This document shows positions 16,601 through 24,402 of a stretch of 34,933 nt of DNA, piece after piece; positions within the stretch are counted from its first letter, which is position 1; every line of letters starts with the position of its first letter. Source of the DNA: Deltaproteobacteria bacterium. Its GTDB lineage: Bacteria > Myxococcota_A > UBA796 > UBA9615. The notes beneath the pieces are model-generated. The model saw only the letters and a program-made list of their open reading frames with translations. It was not told where the DNA came from and searched no databases. The position numbers and the translations under genes were made by a program. The stretch is from NCBI GenBank assembly GCA_002724675.1, contig PBPL01000040.1:1-34933 (forward strand). The letters run 5' to 3'.

Positions 16601-16907
16601 CGAGAGCGAGGCTCCTTCCCATGACGCCCCGGTAGGAAACGACAAAGACGAGCGGTGGGACACGGCGAAGATGATGCTCAAGGGTTCGACTACCAGCGAG
16701 ACCATATCCATGCCGGCGTATAGCGAAGAGTCATCCGGCGAAGACACGAAGCCGGCCAGCTCCAGTAAGGGAGCGAAGAAGAAGTCCGCCACTTCGACCC
16801 GCGCCAAGAAGCAAACAACCGCGAAGAAGAAGACGAAGAAAAACAAAGCGTCAGCCAAGAGCAAGAAGACAACCAAGAAGGGCCGCAAAGCGGCCGATTC
16901 CCCCTGA
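13668..16907 (+). CDS. PAS / coiled-coil / pseudo-histidine-kinase protein with Lys-rich tail
   Basis: A 1079-residue cytoplasmic protein without signal peptide or membrane helix. Residues ~25-140 and ~145-260 are PAS domains (VYVVNTDGKIALLNRAL; GVVLADPNGQIQAWNDGA). Residues ~262-590 form a long heptad coiled coil rich in LRxEL and AQ/EE repeats. A third PAS-like domain spans ~600-710. Residues ~720-950 look like a histidine-kinase DHp/ATPase module (a predicted helical hairpin, then DGGATVTT and GTHFRYELRIP), but I find no H-box His and no N-box, so it should be a pseudo-kinase. The last ~45 residues are almost all Lys, Ala, Thr and Ser, like a histone H1 tail. The gene is followed after 9 nt by DUF1015-serA-serC. 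Function unknown; scaffold or nucleoid-linked sensor is inference. Confidence 0.8.
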   Translation: MTVHLAASPPAPSGSNPAQPELLASALLERSPLLVYVVNTDGKIALLNRALRELTGYDTSRCPDVKSLVAHFYPDKEYGALVAKLHEGLSRNEHLTDTELNVTTRDGELKKVSWSTCPLRFGQGPTLGFLALGIDITFRRRLQDWLSLFQLAFQHLDEGVVLADPNGQIQAWNDGARRLLGHSSAFMEGRQLKELFLDSERELVARAIATKIESEGRYRGLLALKCSEGEPAQLDLRQLRLQGEGGLTLALLTVITTPDQQEQLESRLAWFETELSSAVASNKDAQEQLTAVQQALQEARDGLDDAQRTEETLRQELAAQAASEETLRKELTQKVGEGAMLREKLGTQSDEEDRLRATLALQTQEEEGLRNELEQRAGDADNLRLQLDKLTDETATLRQTLAQRDEDLVSHTTDLVETRAQLTETRGHIASLEDALAEAQRDLDTSRDGMKAVAATETELATRLAELEAKLAEVETERDDLQVRCDQVQELIEQSREDWVQERSRIEESHRISLDDLQQQTATDRQILEEQIKRDILAAEERAETNRHRVDHEHDRERDEWKATIAIARAEAESELRDELLLLRRRLDRPENLQGHLEQVTKVAFAAADTDGRVIGWSGGAALLDGRKADKAVGATIHQDVLCLEGIDWKSLFGKIIIGGSLDQDVVLATGDGSQQQVHLKATLIRDTQGRPMGVYEEFWPTNDDRAATEHKSSEFPSTSFSLAPRLQAQAALNQLLRPVLQALETRATQTTDSWHQEQQILSVLVSIATAVQSGQDLESIRAEAARLDLKDTLDRADEVSRVGEDSCRVLFDQLRDLRQLTETTLPGSDDTHRWNDLVTRCLDVYEQSGAAPVQRNLGDSAILLGRGPLLVPTILTLLSSLPVSDGGATVTTAVDSEGHVVLQVEAPELPSHSLALARTLASAAAGTLRDEPKGTHFRYELRIPVVDSNDRDGDTTQTNAMFGPDGLVAAAATVAKPESEAPSHDAPVGNDKDERWDTAKMMLKGSTTSETISMPAYSEESSGEDTKPASSSKGAKKKSATSTRAKKQTTAKKKTKKNKASAKSKKTTKKGRKAADSP

Positions 16908-16916
16908 GAGTCTGCC

Positions 16917-18131
16917 GTGTCTGAAGTTGTCGGGTTCCAAGCCCTCCTCCCACCCAAGGAACGTGCCCAACAGATTGCGTCAGTGCCCTATGACGTGGTC
17001 GACACCCACGAAGCCGCTGCCCTGGCTGATGGAAATCCGTGGAGCTTTCTCCATGTGATCCGACCCGAGATTGACCTTCCCGAAGGCACGGATCTCTATT
17101 CAGACACGGTGTACGAACAGGCGAAGTCCGCGCTGCAGCGATTCATCGAGGCCGTACCGTACGAGTCCACGGGGGAACCCGCCCTGTTCATCTACCGTCT
17201 CATCCAGTCTGGGCGGAGTCAGGTGGGTGTGGTGGGCTGCTGCTCCGTCGACGAATACGATGCAGGGGGCATTGCGATCCACGAGCGAACTCGAAAGGCC
17301 AAAGAAGACGACCGCACCCGGCACGTGGTGACCATGGGATGCCAAGCAGAACCCATCTTCCTGGCCTACCGCTCCCAGCCCACGATTGACGACCTCGTCG
17401 AGCAGGAGATGGAGCAGGCCCCTCTTTTCGACTTTGTGGCCCCTGACGAGGTACATCACACACTGTGGCGAGTCGCCGATCCGGCCAGGATCTCCCAGGC
17501 ATTCGAGAGCGTCCCGCGACTGTATGTGGCGGATGGCCATCACCGAGCGAAGTCAGCCTCAAGAGCCCGCAGTCAGCTTCGGCAGAGCAACCAGTCCCAT
17601 CGGGGAGACGAAGCCTACAACCGGGTCATGGCGGTGGTGTTTCCCGACTCCCAGCTATCGATCCTGCCCTACAACCGGGTAGTCACGGATCTGGGAAGCC
17701 GCAGCCCGGCAGACATCTTGGGAGCTATTGGCCAGCGCTTTCCGCTGCGCGCTGCCGACGCCGCACCCGATGCGCCACACAGCTTTCGGGTCTATGCCGA
17801 GGGTTCGTGGCACGCCTTTGAGATCCCACCTCAGGGCACGGGAGTCATCGAGAACCTGGATGTCAGCCTGCTGCAAGAACAGGTGCTGGCACCCATCCTA
17901 GGAATCGAGGACCCACGGACAGACGCCAGGATCTCCTTCGTGGGTGGCTCCCGAGGAACGGGAGAGCTGGAGAAGCGGGCCGACAAGAGCGGCGGAGTCG
18001 CCTTCTCGCTGTACGCCACATCCATGGCCGAGTTGTTCGCTGTAGCCGATGGCGGAGAGATCATGCCGCCCAAGTCCACCTGGTTCGAGCCCAAGCTCCG
18101 CTCGGGCCTGTTCCTCCACTCCATCCGCTGA
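16917..18131 (+). CDS. DUF1015 family protein
   Basis: A 404-residue DUF1015 protein, full length for the family. It shows the N-terminal VPYDVV and NPWSFLHV(I)RPE blocks, the IHERT(R)KAKEDDR segment, and the motif YVADGHHRAKSA. DUF1015 genes often sit beside serA and serC, as here (9-nt gap to serA). The DGHHR motif resembles that of ParB/sulfiredoxin-fold proteins, which include characterised free-serine kinases, so a serine- or phosphoserine-handling enzyme is a reasonable guess, not a demonstrated function. The GTG at 16917 is the start, 9 nt after the PAS-protein stop. Confidence 0.88.
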   Translation: MSEVVGFQALLPPKERAQQIASVPYDVVDTHEAAALADGNPWSFLHVIRPEIDLPEGTDLYSDTVYEQAKSALQRFIEAVPYESTGEPALFIYRLIQSGRSQVGVVGCCSVDEYDAGGIAIHERTRKAKEDDRTRHVVTMGCQAEPIFLAYRSQPTIDDLVEQEMEQAPLFDFVAPDEVHHTLWRVADPARISQAFESVPRLYVADGHHRAKSASRARSQLRQSNQSHRGDEAYNRVMAVVFPDSQLSILPYNRVVTDLGSRSPADILGAIGQRFPLRAADAAPDAPHSFRVYAEGSWHAFEIPPQGTGVIENLDVSLLQEQVLAPILGIEDPRTDARISFVGGSRGTGELEKRADKSGGVAFSLYATSMAELFAVADGGEIMPPKSTWFEPKLRSGLFLHSIR

Positions 18132-18140
18132 GGAGAAGCC

Positions 18141-19349
18141 ATGCGCGTTCTGGTGGCCGACACACTCCATCCCAAAGGACTCGACCGCATGAAAGAGGGC
18201 GGCTGCGATGTCCATTGCGATCCCTCCTTGAAAGACGAGTCTCTGCTCGCCGCCCTGGATGGGGCCGACTGGGACGCCCTAGTGGTTCGAAGCACCCGAG
18301 TCTCGGGTGCAATGATAGGAGCCTGCAACCTAGGGCTCATCGTCCGAGCCGGGGCCGGCGTCAACACCATCGACGTGGCAGCCGCCAGTGCAGCCGGGAT
18401 CTATGTAGCCAACTGTCCGGGCAAGAACGGGCTGGCCGTTGCTGAGCTGGCCATCGGGCTGCTGGTGTCTCTGGACCGGCGTATCCCAGACGCTGTGAGC
18501 CAGTTGCGAGCGGGTCAATGGAACAAGAAGGAGTTCAGCCAGGCCCGAGGCTTGGCCGGTCGAACCCTGGCCATCGTGGGTGCCGGCCAGATCGGCAGGG
18601 CTGTCGCGCAGCGAGCACGGGGGCTCGACATGGAGGTCTGGGGGTGGGACATCAGCCCGTTCGCCAAACAAGCCCTCGAAGACATGGGCGCCCACTTCAC
18701 CGACGATCTCATGGGCATGCTGAGCAGAGCCGATGCCGTGAGTATTCACCTGCCGGCAACGCCTCAGACCACCGGACTGGCCAACCGTGAGTTTTTCGAG
18801 GCCATGAAAGATGGAGCCTATTTCATCAACACGTCCCGCAAGGAGCTAGTGGACGAAGAGGCCTTGTTGTGGGCGCTAGAGACCAAGGACATGCGAGCAG
18901 GCATCGACGTGTTCGAGGGCGAGGTGTCGGGCGGCACGGGACAAGTGACGTCGCGACTGCTGGACTCAGCCCAGGTGTGGGCCACCCCTCACATCGGAGC
19001 ATCCACCGACCAAGCCCAAGAGGCCGTAGCAGACGAGGCTGCCCGGCTCGTGCTCCAGTTCAACGCCACCGGGTCCGTTCAGAGCGTCAACCTGAGCAAT
19101 GGAGTCACCAGCGGCCCCCAGCTCGTTGTCCGCCATCGCAACCAAGTGGGTGTGCTGTCGACCGTGTTCTCTGAACTCAGCCAAGAAGGCATCAACATTG
19201 GCAACACAGAGAACATCGTGTTCTCCGGCGGCGAGGCCTGCATCGCTCGTATTTCCATCAGCGATGGGGTCTCTGCCCAGGTCCTCGATCGGATCCGAGC
19301 AGCCCACGAAGGCATCCTTCACGTTCAACTCTCCTCCCCAGGAACCTGA
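18141..19349 (+). CDS. serA: D-3-phosphoglycerate dehydrogenase with C-terminal ACT domain
   Basis: A 402-residue cytoplasmic enzyme oxidising 3-phosphoglycerate to phosphohydroxypyruvate with NAD, the first step of serine synthesis. The nucleotide-binding loop is VGAGQIGRAVA. The catalytic Arg233 (NTSRKELVDE), Glu261 (DVFEGE) and His284 (PHIGAST) are spaced as in the family. The last ~75 residues (from about VVRHRNQVGVLS) are an ACT domain, so serine feedback inhibition is likely, as in E. coli SerA of similar length. AGGAG lies 6-8 nt before the ATG. Its stop is 2 nt from the serC start, which fits co-expression of consecutive pathway steps. Confidence 0.95.
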   Translation: MRVLVADTLHPKGLDRMKEGGCDVHCDPSLKDESLLAALDGADWDALVVRSTRVSGAMIGACNLGLIVRAGAGVNTIDVAAASAAGIYVANCPGKNGLAVAELAIGLLVSLDRRIPDAVSQLRAGQWNKKEFSQARGLAGRTLAIVGAGQIGRAVAQRARGLDMEVWGWDISPFAKQALEDMGAHFTDDLMGMLSRADAVSIHLPATPQTTGLANREFFEAMKDGAYFINTSRKELVDEEALLWALETKDMRAGIDVFEGEVSGGTGQVTSRLLDSAQVWATPHIGASTDQAQEAVADEAARLVLQFNATGSVQSVNLSNGVTSGPQLVVRHRNQVGVLSTVFSELSQEGINIGNTENIVFSGGEACIARISISDGVSAQVLDRIRAAHEGILHVQLSSPGT

Positions 19350-19351
19350 CC

Positions 19352-20440
19352 ATGACCCAGCGCGTTCACAACTTCTCAGCGGGCCCCTCCGCACTGCCTC
19401 TCGCCGTCCTGGAAGCGGCCCGAAGAGACCTAAGCGACTTCAACGGAACGGGCATGTCCATCATGGAGATGAGCCACCGATCCCAGACCTACGACGAGGT
19501 CCACAACCAGGCCATCGCAGACCTCAAGGCCTTGATGGGCATGGACGACTCCTGGGACGTGCTCTTCATGGGAGGCGGGGCCCGGACCCAGTTCGCTTTG
19601 CTGCCCATGAACCTGCTCCCTGAAGACGGACTGGGGACCTACATCACCACCGGAAAGTGGTCGGAGGGGGCACTGTCCGAAGCCAACAAGATTGGCCACG
19701 CTGAAGAACTCTGGACGAGCAAGGAAACTGGACACGACCGGGTACCCGCTCCGGGTGAGGTGGCACCAAAGGCCAGCTCCACCTACCTGCATTACACGAG
19801 CAACAACACCATCTACGGGACTCAGTTTCATCACACGCCCGATTCTGGCGATGCTCTGCTCCTGTGCGATATGTCGTCCGACATCCTCAGTCGCCAAGTT
19901 GAGGTAGACAAGTTCTCGGTGATCTACGCGGGAGCCCAGAAAAACATGGGGCCCGCTGGTGTAACGGTAGTGTTCCTACGCAGAGACCTCTTGGAGCACT
20001 CTCCAGCCGACCTACCGGAGACAATGAGCTATCAAAAGATGGGCTCGAAGAACTCCCTGCTCAACACCCCGCCGGTCTTCCCCATCTACATGGTGGGTTT
20101 AGTGGCACGCCACCTGGTCGAGCAAGGTGGTCTGGACACCATCGCCGCTGCCAATGTCCAAAAGGCGGAGCTTCTCTACCGGGCCATCGACAACTCGGGC
20201 GGCTTCTACCGCGGGCATGCCCAGCCAGACAGTCGGTCGCGCATGAATGTCACGTTCCGTCTTCCGGACGAAGAACTGGAGTCAGCGTTCCTGTCAGAGA
20301 GCGGCGAGCTGGGCATGAACGGGCTGAAGGGACACCGCTCCGTGGGCGGACTCCGGGCATCCATCTACAATGCCGTACCGCTCGATGCGGTCACTGCACT
20401 GGTGGACTTCATGGACGACTTCAAGAGAAGACGAGGCTGA
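19352..20440 (+). CDS. serC: Phosphoserine aminotransferase
   Basis: A 362-residue PLP enzyme converting phosphohydroxypyruvate plus glutamate to phosphoserine. It opens with the family motif NFSAGPSALP, carries SIMEMSHRS, and has the PLP-binding Lys197 in AGAQKNMGPAG, one position from its E. coli counterpart. The C-terminal GLKGHRSVGGLRASIYNA block, which binds substrate and phosphate, is complete. The ATG follows CCAGGAACC. It completes the DUF1015-serA-serC operon; serB is not seen here. It converges with the following gene with only 7 bp between stops. Confidence 0.96.
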   Translation: MTQRVHNFSAGPSALPLAVLEAARRDLSDFNGTGMSIMEMSHRSQTYDEVHNQAIADLKALMGMDDSWDVLFMGGGARTQFALLPMNLLPEDGLGTYITTGKWSEGALSEANKIGHAEELWTSKETGHDRVPAPGEVAPKASSTYLHYTSNNTIYGTQFHHTPDSGDALLLCDMSSDILSRQVEVDKFSVIYAGAQKNMGPAGVTVVFLRRDLLEHSPADLPETMSYQKMGSKNSLLNTPPVFPIYMVGLVARHLVEQGGLDTIAAANVQKAELLYRAIDNSGGFYRGHAQPDSRSRMNVTFRLPDEELESAFLSESGELGMNGLKGHRSVGGLRASIYNAVPLDAVTALVDFMDDFKRRRG

Positions 20441-20447
20441 GCTCCAG

Positions 20448-21086
20448 CTACCAGTCGATGTCGCCGTCCTTGTACTCGGGATCCCCCTCCTCAGCCTCCT
20501 TCTCTTCCTTCTTCTTGTCCTTCTTCTTGTCCTTCTTCTCCACAATCCGCTGCTCAGGATCGTCGGAGTAAGGATCCCACTGAAAGACCGGCTTGCGCTT
20601 GAGGGCCTCGGCATCCTTGAGCTCCTGCTCGGATGGCCCGCGCTCCTTCTGAGTGCTGTCGCCACAGCGCTCCAACGCCATCTCGAAATTGAGATAGATC
20701 TGCTCGGACTGCAGCTTCAACTGAACAGTTTCACCACTGCCAGGAGACCAATTGGTGGTCGTCCCTCGAACCCCGCCCGGACCGTAGAGCCCCTCGACCT
20801 TGGACCGCAACTTCTTGACGTCCTTGTCCGTCTCGAACGCTCGGACTCGAACACTCACGAGCCGCTCGCTGTCGAACACCAAGCTAACGAAGCCCTCGAC
20901 GCCCCACACGGTGGTGGAGATGTCGTACACATCCTCACTCATCTCGCGCGCGTCGGGGTAGTCAGCGAGGACTTCTAGCTGGGGAGCACACCAACTCAGG
21001 CCCAATGGGAGTGTCGCATCGGCAGCCCAAGCCGAACCAACCCCCCACATCCACAGGCTAGCTAACGTCGCAAGCTTGATCCTCAT
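20448..21086 (-). CDS. Exported protein of unknown function with Lys/Glu-rich tail
   Basis: A 212-residue protein with a clear signal peptide (MRIKLATLASLWMWGVGSAWA, likely cut after the final Ala). I do not recognise the mature domain: ~120 residues of mixed alpha/beta with two cysteines (SWCAPQ and ERCGDS) that could pair. The last ~30 residues are a run of KKDKKK units followed by an acidic stretch ending GDIDW. I placed the start at the ATG 21086, which has AGAGG 5 nt upstream; the open frame reaches to 21392 but only over the divergent neighbour. It diverges from the alpha/beta hydrolase across 110 bp. Confidence 0.75.
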   Translation of the reverse strand: MRIKLATLASLWMWGVGSAWAADATLPLGLSWCAPQLEVLADYPDAREMSEDVYDISTTVWGVEGFVSLVFDSERLVSVRVRAFETDKDVKKLRSKVEGLYGPGGVRGTTTNWSPGSGETVQLKLQSEQIYLNFEMALERCGDSTQKERGPSEQELKDAEALKRKPVFQWDPYSDDPEQRIVEKKDKKKDKKKEEKEAEEGDPEYKDGDIDW

Positions 21087-21196
21087 GACTACCTCTCGCC
21101 CCCCGGGGGAGCAATAGACCCTGACTTGCCACAGGTCAAGGGAGCCAAGTCGCAAGCTGGCGCCAGAACACACTCGTTCAGTGCTACGTTGCGTCG

Positions 21197-21901
21197 ATGC
21201 CGCGCCCCCCCGCTGACGACGAACTCTTCCTCTCCACTGCAGACGGTGTGCGGCTGGAGGCTGCTCAGGTGGTCCCACCCAATGCAGCCGGCACACTCGT
21301 CGCCTGCCACCCACACCCCTTGTTCGGTGGCACCATGACCAACAAGGTGATTCACTCCCTCTACAAGGTCTTCCGCGACGCTGGCTTTGCATCCCTACGC
21401 TTCAACTTCAGGGGGGCCGGAGCGTCCACGGGGAGCCATGGCCACGGCGTACTCGAGGAGCAGGATGTGGCGGCAGCCTGGCAGCACCAGATGGGTTCCT
21501 TGGCCGATGGGGTGAACTACCCCAGAGTCTTGGGGGGCTTCTCTTTCGGCTCAGTAGTCGGCCTTCGCTACGCCGCCCGCTGCGATTCGTGCACCCATCG
21601 GGTAGGCATCGGGATCCCCCTTCAGAGAGGTCACGACTTCGCGTTTCTCACCAATCCGGACCCGCGGCCCCTGTATCTGTTGGCGGGAACGCAAGACGAG
21701 TTCTGTCCCGAGACCGAGTTTCGCGCGTTGGTGAACCAGGCGCGCACAGCCGGAAACGAGGTGCACGCGGTCCTCGTCCCAGATGCCAACCACTTCTTTG
21801 ATCGATTGGGGCACGTTCTTCGACAGGAAATGGAACGTATTGCCAACCACATCCTCGGCAGGGACATCCCGCCCACCAACTATCCCGTCATCCAACTCTG
21901 A
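21197..21901 (+). CDS. Alpha/beta-hydrolase family protein
   Basis: A 234-residue cytoplasmic hydrolase of the COG2945-like group. It has the HPHPLFGGTMTNKV opening, the nucleophile elbow GGFSFGSVVG with Ser, an Asp in AGTQDEFCP and a terminal His in PDANHFFDRL, a full Ser-Asp-His triad. Members are usually small esterase-like enzymes of unknown substrate. No signal peptide is present. The ATG at 21197 has no strong Shine-Dalgarno. An OmpA-family lipoprotein gene follows 31 nt downstream and may be co-transcribed. Confidence 0.88.
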   Translation: MPRPPADDELFLSTADGVRLEAAQVVPPNAAGTLVACHPHPLFGGTMTNKVIHSLYKVFRDAGFASLRFNFRGAGASTGSHGHGVLEEQDVAAAWQHQMGSLADGVNYPRVLGGFSFGSVVGLRYAARCDSCTHRVGIGIPLQRGHDFAFLTNPDPRPLYLLAGTQDEFCPETEFRALVNQARTAGNEVHAVLVPDANHFFDRLGHVLRQEMERIANHILGRDIPPTNYPVIQL

Positions 21902-21932
21902 TCGACACCATCTGTTGGAACAAGGAGACCTC

Positions 21933-22652
21933 ATGCGCAACCCCACGCAAAGTCCGCACCAGCTCCGGCTTTGGCATGAGCGAAGGGTGCGCAACGAACC
22001 GTCTCCCTTGGTTGCGCTGTGGCTCTTCGCCAGCTTGCTCCTGTCCGGCTGCCTGGTCAGCCGACCCGTTCACGAGGCCGCCGTCGCCGCACTGAACGAG
22101 TCGCGTGCGGAGGTCGTGGAGCTCCGCGCACAGCGGGAGCAAGACCGAGAGGTACTCCACGCCGAGGTCAAGGCAGCGGGTGAAGTCGAGGAAGACACAG
22201 AACGAGCCCATGTGGCCAAGCTGCTCCGGGAGCAACTCACCGCCGAGATTGAGGCCAAGCGACTCCAGGTGAGGACTAGCCGTGGGCGTCTCATCGTCGA
22301 TCTGCCTCAAGACCTGTTGTTCCCAGCCCAAGCTGAACGCCTGGGGGACATCGGAGAGGAGACCATCGCCGCTGTAGCCAAGACTCTAGCCAGCCTCGCC
22401 GACTGGAGTTTCCGAGTCGAGGTTCACTCCGACACCTCCGAGTCTGGGCCGGCAATCGCCAATGCTGACAGCTGGTCTGAGACCGCAGCTCGCGCCGCAA
22501 CTCTTGTCCAAGCGCTCGTCATGGGAGGAGTCTCGCCCCATCGACTGAGCGCAACCGGGCTCGGACATTTCCGCCCTCGGGCCGACAACCGATCGGAAGA
22601 GGGGCGAACCCTGAATCGTCGCGTGGAGATCATCATCGATCCCCAACCATGA
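21933..22652 (+). CDS. OmpA-family lipoprotein
   Basis: A 239-residue exported protein. The chosen ATG at 21933 has AAGGAG six nt upstream. A long basic n-region precedes a hydrophobic segment ending in the lipobox LLSGC (Cys40), so it is probably lipidated. Residues ~45-110 form a coiled coil, like the periplasmic spacer of Pal- or Lpp-type proteins. Residues ~115-235 are an OmpA-like peptidoglycan-binding domain: DLLFPAQAE, a VEVHSDTSE segment where most members have xGHTD, and the closing LNRRVEI. The loss of the Gly before His/Asp is unusual but Asp and Arg needed for diaminopimelate binding remain. Probably an outer-membrane to peptidoglycan tether. Confidence 0.85.
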   Translation: MRNPTQSPHQLRLWHERRVRNEPSPLVALWLFASLLLSGCLVSRPVHEAAVAALNESRAEVVELRAQREQDREVLHAEVKAAGEVEEDTERAHVAKLLREQLTAEIEAKRLQVRTSRGRLIVDLPQDLLFPAQAERLGDIGEETIAAVAKTLASLADWSFRVEVHSDTSESGPAIANADSWSETAARAATLVQALVMGGVSPHRLSATGLGHFRPRADNRSEEGRTLNRRVEIIIDPQP

Positions 22653-22705
22653 CCTGCACCAAAGGCGCCAGGATTCCCTTGCCGCGACGCTCGCTCGGCC
22701 CCACC

Positions 22706-22721
22706 GTGACAGGTGTGTCAC
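22706..22721. promoter_or_regulatory. Palindrome GTGACA-GGTG-TGTCAC, possible activator site
   Basis: A perfect 6-4-6 inverted repeat lying about 155 bp upstream of the sigma-54 -24 box, within the distance range of enhancer-binding-protein sites. No other gene uses this 289-bp gap as its upstream region, so it probably serves the gene at 22942. Confidence 0.4.
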
Positions 22722-22874
22722 ACCCCCCTCCCAAACCAGGACATTTGTGTCGTGGTTTTCGGGTGAATGGGGTACCACCACCAAGAATGCCGAGACAAAC
22801 CAACCCAAACTAGGCCTTATATTTCAAGTGCTTATGGCAATTCTAGCAATTCCGTGCCCAAGCATGCCCGACTC

Positions 22875-22890
22875 TGGCACGACCCTTGCG
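22875..22890 (+). promoter_or_regulatory. Sigma-54 (RpoN) promoter
   Basis: TGGCAC-N5-TTGC matches the -24/-12 consensus, with the invariant GG (22876-22877) and GC (22888-22889) exactly 10 bp apart and CG following TGGCA as in the extended consensus. Only the last base (G for A/T) departs. It should start transcription near 22901, about 40 nt before the ATG at 22942. The rest of the 22653-22941 gap holds a palindrome and no gene. Confidence 0.75.
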
Positions 22891-22941
22891 AATTCATCCT
22901 GGTGAAGGGCCACTCCCCCAGCCCGGAAAGGGACACAATCT

Positions 22942-23742
22942 ATGGCACAGCTCGCCCGCCTCGCCGAACTCCCCGACGCGAAACGACCCGGCCCTCACAC
23001 TCTCATTGGAGAGTCCCGGGTCGTGTTCACCCTCCTTGGCATGGTTGCCGATGTCGTCCTCGACCTCGACATGCCTGTCTCTAGAGCACGGGACCTGTTC
23101 ACGTTGGCGTTGTACGAGCGAGCCGAGAAGCGCTATCGGACGAGCACCCGCGTGTCTCTCGCGTTCGACACCGCCTTGCGCACGGTCAAGAAGATCAAGA
23201 AGCGGTACAAGGACGGCGCCGTGGACCAGGCAGACGGCCCGGCCTACAACCTCCGCCGCAAGGTCTACTTCATGCTCCTGGACCGCGAGATGGATCTGGA
23301 CGAGATCGCCCGCGAGCTACCCATCAACTATGAGGTCAACTACGCCCGACTGTCGGTCGAGACGCTCATGGATCAAGGCCTGGTAGAGGAGATCGACCGA
23401 GGGCGAGGTCGCATCAGCTACCAGGCGGTGGTTCCCGGGGACTACGTAAACTTCTTCTCCGAGGACCATGAGGCTGTCTTGCTGGGCTTCGAGCGATTCC
23501 TCGGCGCCATGCGGCGGGTCGTCGGCGAACGAATGCTGCGAGGCAACAGTGAGACCGCCATGGCCCGAGGCTTTGTGGCGCGGGTTCGCCCCGAAGACCG
23601 TAACGAGTTGAACGACGATATCCGAGCGGCGCTGGTACGAACCCTCATGGAGTACGAGCAACGCGCGGATGGCCTGGGTGACGATGAGGTCGCCGAGATG
23701 GAGTTGCTCGTTGGCCTCGCCCCCAGCGAACGAGAGCGCTAG
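22942..23742 (+). CDS. Putative winged-helix regulator, function unknown
   Basis: A 266-residue soluble, charged protein that I do not recognise with confidence. Residues ~45-100 are basic helices (RARDLFTLALYERA, then KKIKKRYK). Residues ~105-165 have a helix-turn-helix/wing pattern: MDLDEIARELPINYEVNYARLSVETL-type helices followed by GLVEEIDRGRGRISYQA as a possible wing. The C-terminal ~95 residues are helical. It resembles DUF6502-type or TrmB-like DNA-binding proteins in outline only. The strong upstream sigma-54 promoter implies activation by an enhancer-binding protein. The ATG follows GGAAAGGGA. A lipoprotein gene follows after 43 bp. Confidence 0.55.
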   Translation: MAQLARLAELPDAKRPGPHTLIGESRVVFTLLGMVADVVLDLDMPVSRARDLFTLALYERAEKRYRTSTRVSLAFDTALRTVKKIKKRYKDGAVDQADGPAYNLRRKVYFMLLDREMDLDEIARELPINYEVNYARLSVETLMDQGLVEEIDRGRGRISYQAVVPGDYVNFFSEDHEAVLLGFERFLGAMRRVVGERMLRGNSETAMARGFVARVRPEDRNELNDDIRAALVRTLMEYEQRADGLGDDEVAEMELLVGLAPSERER

Positions 23743-23785
23743 ACTGCAAGAGTCCAATAGTTCGACCGAAGCTCTGGGTGTACTC

Positions 23786-24388
23786 ATGTCCAATCGCCGC
23801 ACCGCACTAGACGCCCTCTTGACTTTGATTGCAGCCAGCGCCTTGTGTGTGGTTGCCGGTTGTTATGTGGGCGATGGACAACTGGTCGACGAGCGCTGGT
23901 CCGACGATCCCTACACTGAAGCCGAGAACGACGAAGAGACAACGGGCGGGGACGAACTCGACTCGGCCGACGAGAGCAGCCCCACCTCGACCTTCGACGG
24001 CATCGATGAAGGCTACAACGCGTTCGCCGCCCAGCAACTCTCTGACGCTATCGAGCCATCCCATGGCACCGGCGAGTCCGAGGCCGAGGGGCTCATCGAC
24101 GCTCCCGATGAGCTGGCTGTCTTTGTCGGTGAGACTCTCGAGGTCGATGTCTATGTCTCCGACCCCACGCTGGGCAACCTGCTCCCTGCCGCTCTTCCAG
24201 AGCGCGCGGTGTTCGAGCCTCTGGCCACAGGCGGACGGGTTCGCTGGCAGCCGCGCCTAGAAGACATCGGCTCCCATGACTTCGTGTTCCTCATCGTGGA
24301 CGCAGACGAGCAGAGTCTCGTCGTCGCACAGCGAACCGTGAGCGTCGAGGTCTTGCCTCGCTTCTCATTGGTCGAGTACGGTTTCTAA
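23786..24388 (+). CDS. Lipoprotein with Ig/cadherin-like domain
   Basis: A 200-residue exported lipoprotein: hydrophobic helix ending in the lipobox VVAGC (Cys26). Residues ~30-100 are acidic and low in complexity (Glu/Asp/Ser/Thr), a probable linker. Residues ~105-200 look like one putative-Ig or cadherin-like beta-sandwich, with the ending pattern RWQPRLEDIGSHDFVFLIVD typical of such domains, where Trp-x-Pro and Gly-x-x-x-Phe are hallmarks. No catalytic residues are seen. The ATG at 23786 is chosen because it sits right before the signal peptide; upstream frame is shared with the previous gene. It may be read from the sigma-54 promoter 0.9 kb upstream. Confidence 0.75.
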   Translation: MSNRRTALDALLTLIAASALCVVAGCYVGDGQLVDERWSDDPYTEAENDEETTGGDELDSADESSPTSTFDGIDEGYNAFAAQQLSDAIEPSHGTGESEAEGLIDAPDELAVFVGETLEVDVYVSDPTLGNLLPAALPERAVFEPLATGGRVRWQPRLEDIGSHDFVFLIVDADEQSLVVAQRTVSVEVLPRFSLVEYGF

Positions 24389-24402
24389 GACCCGAAGCAA
24401 CC

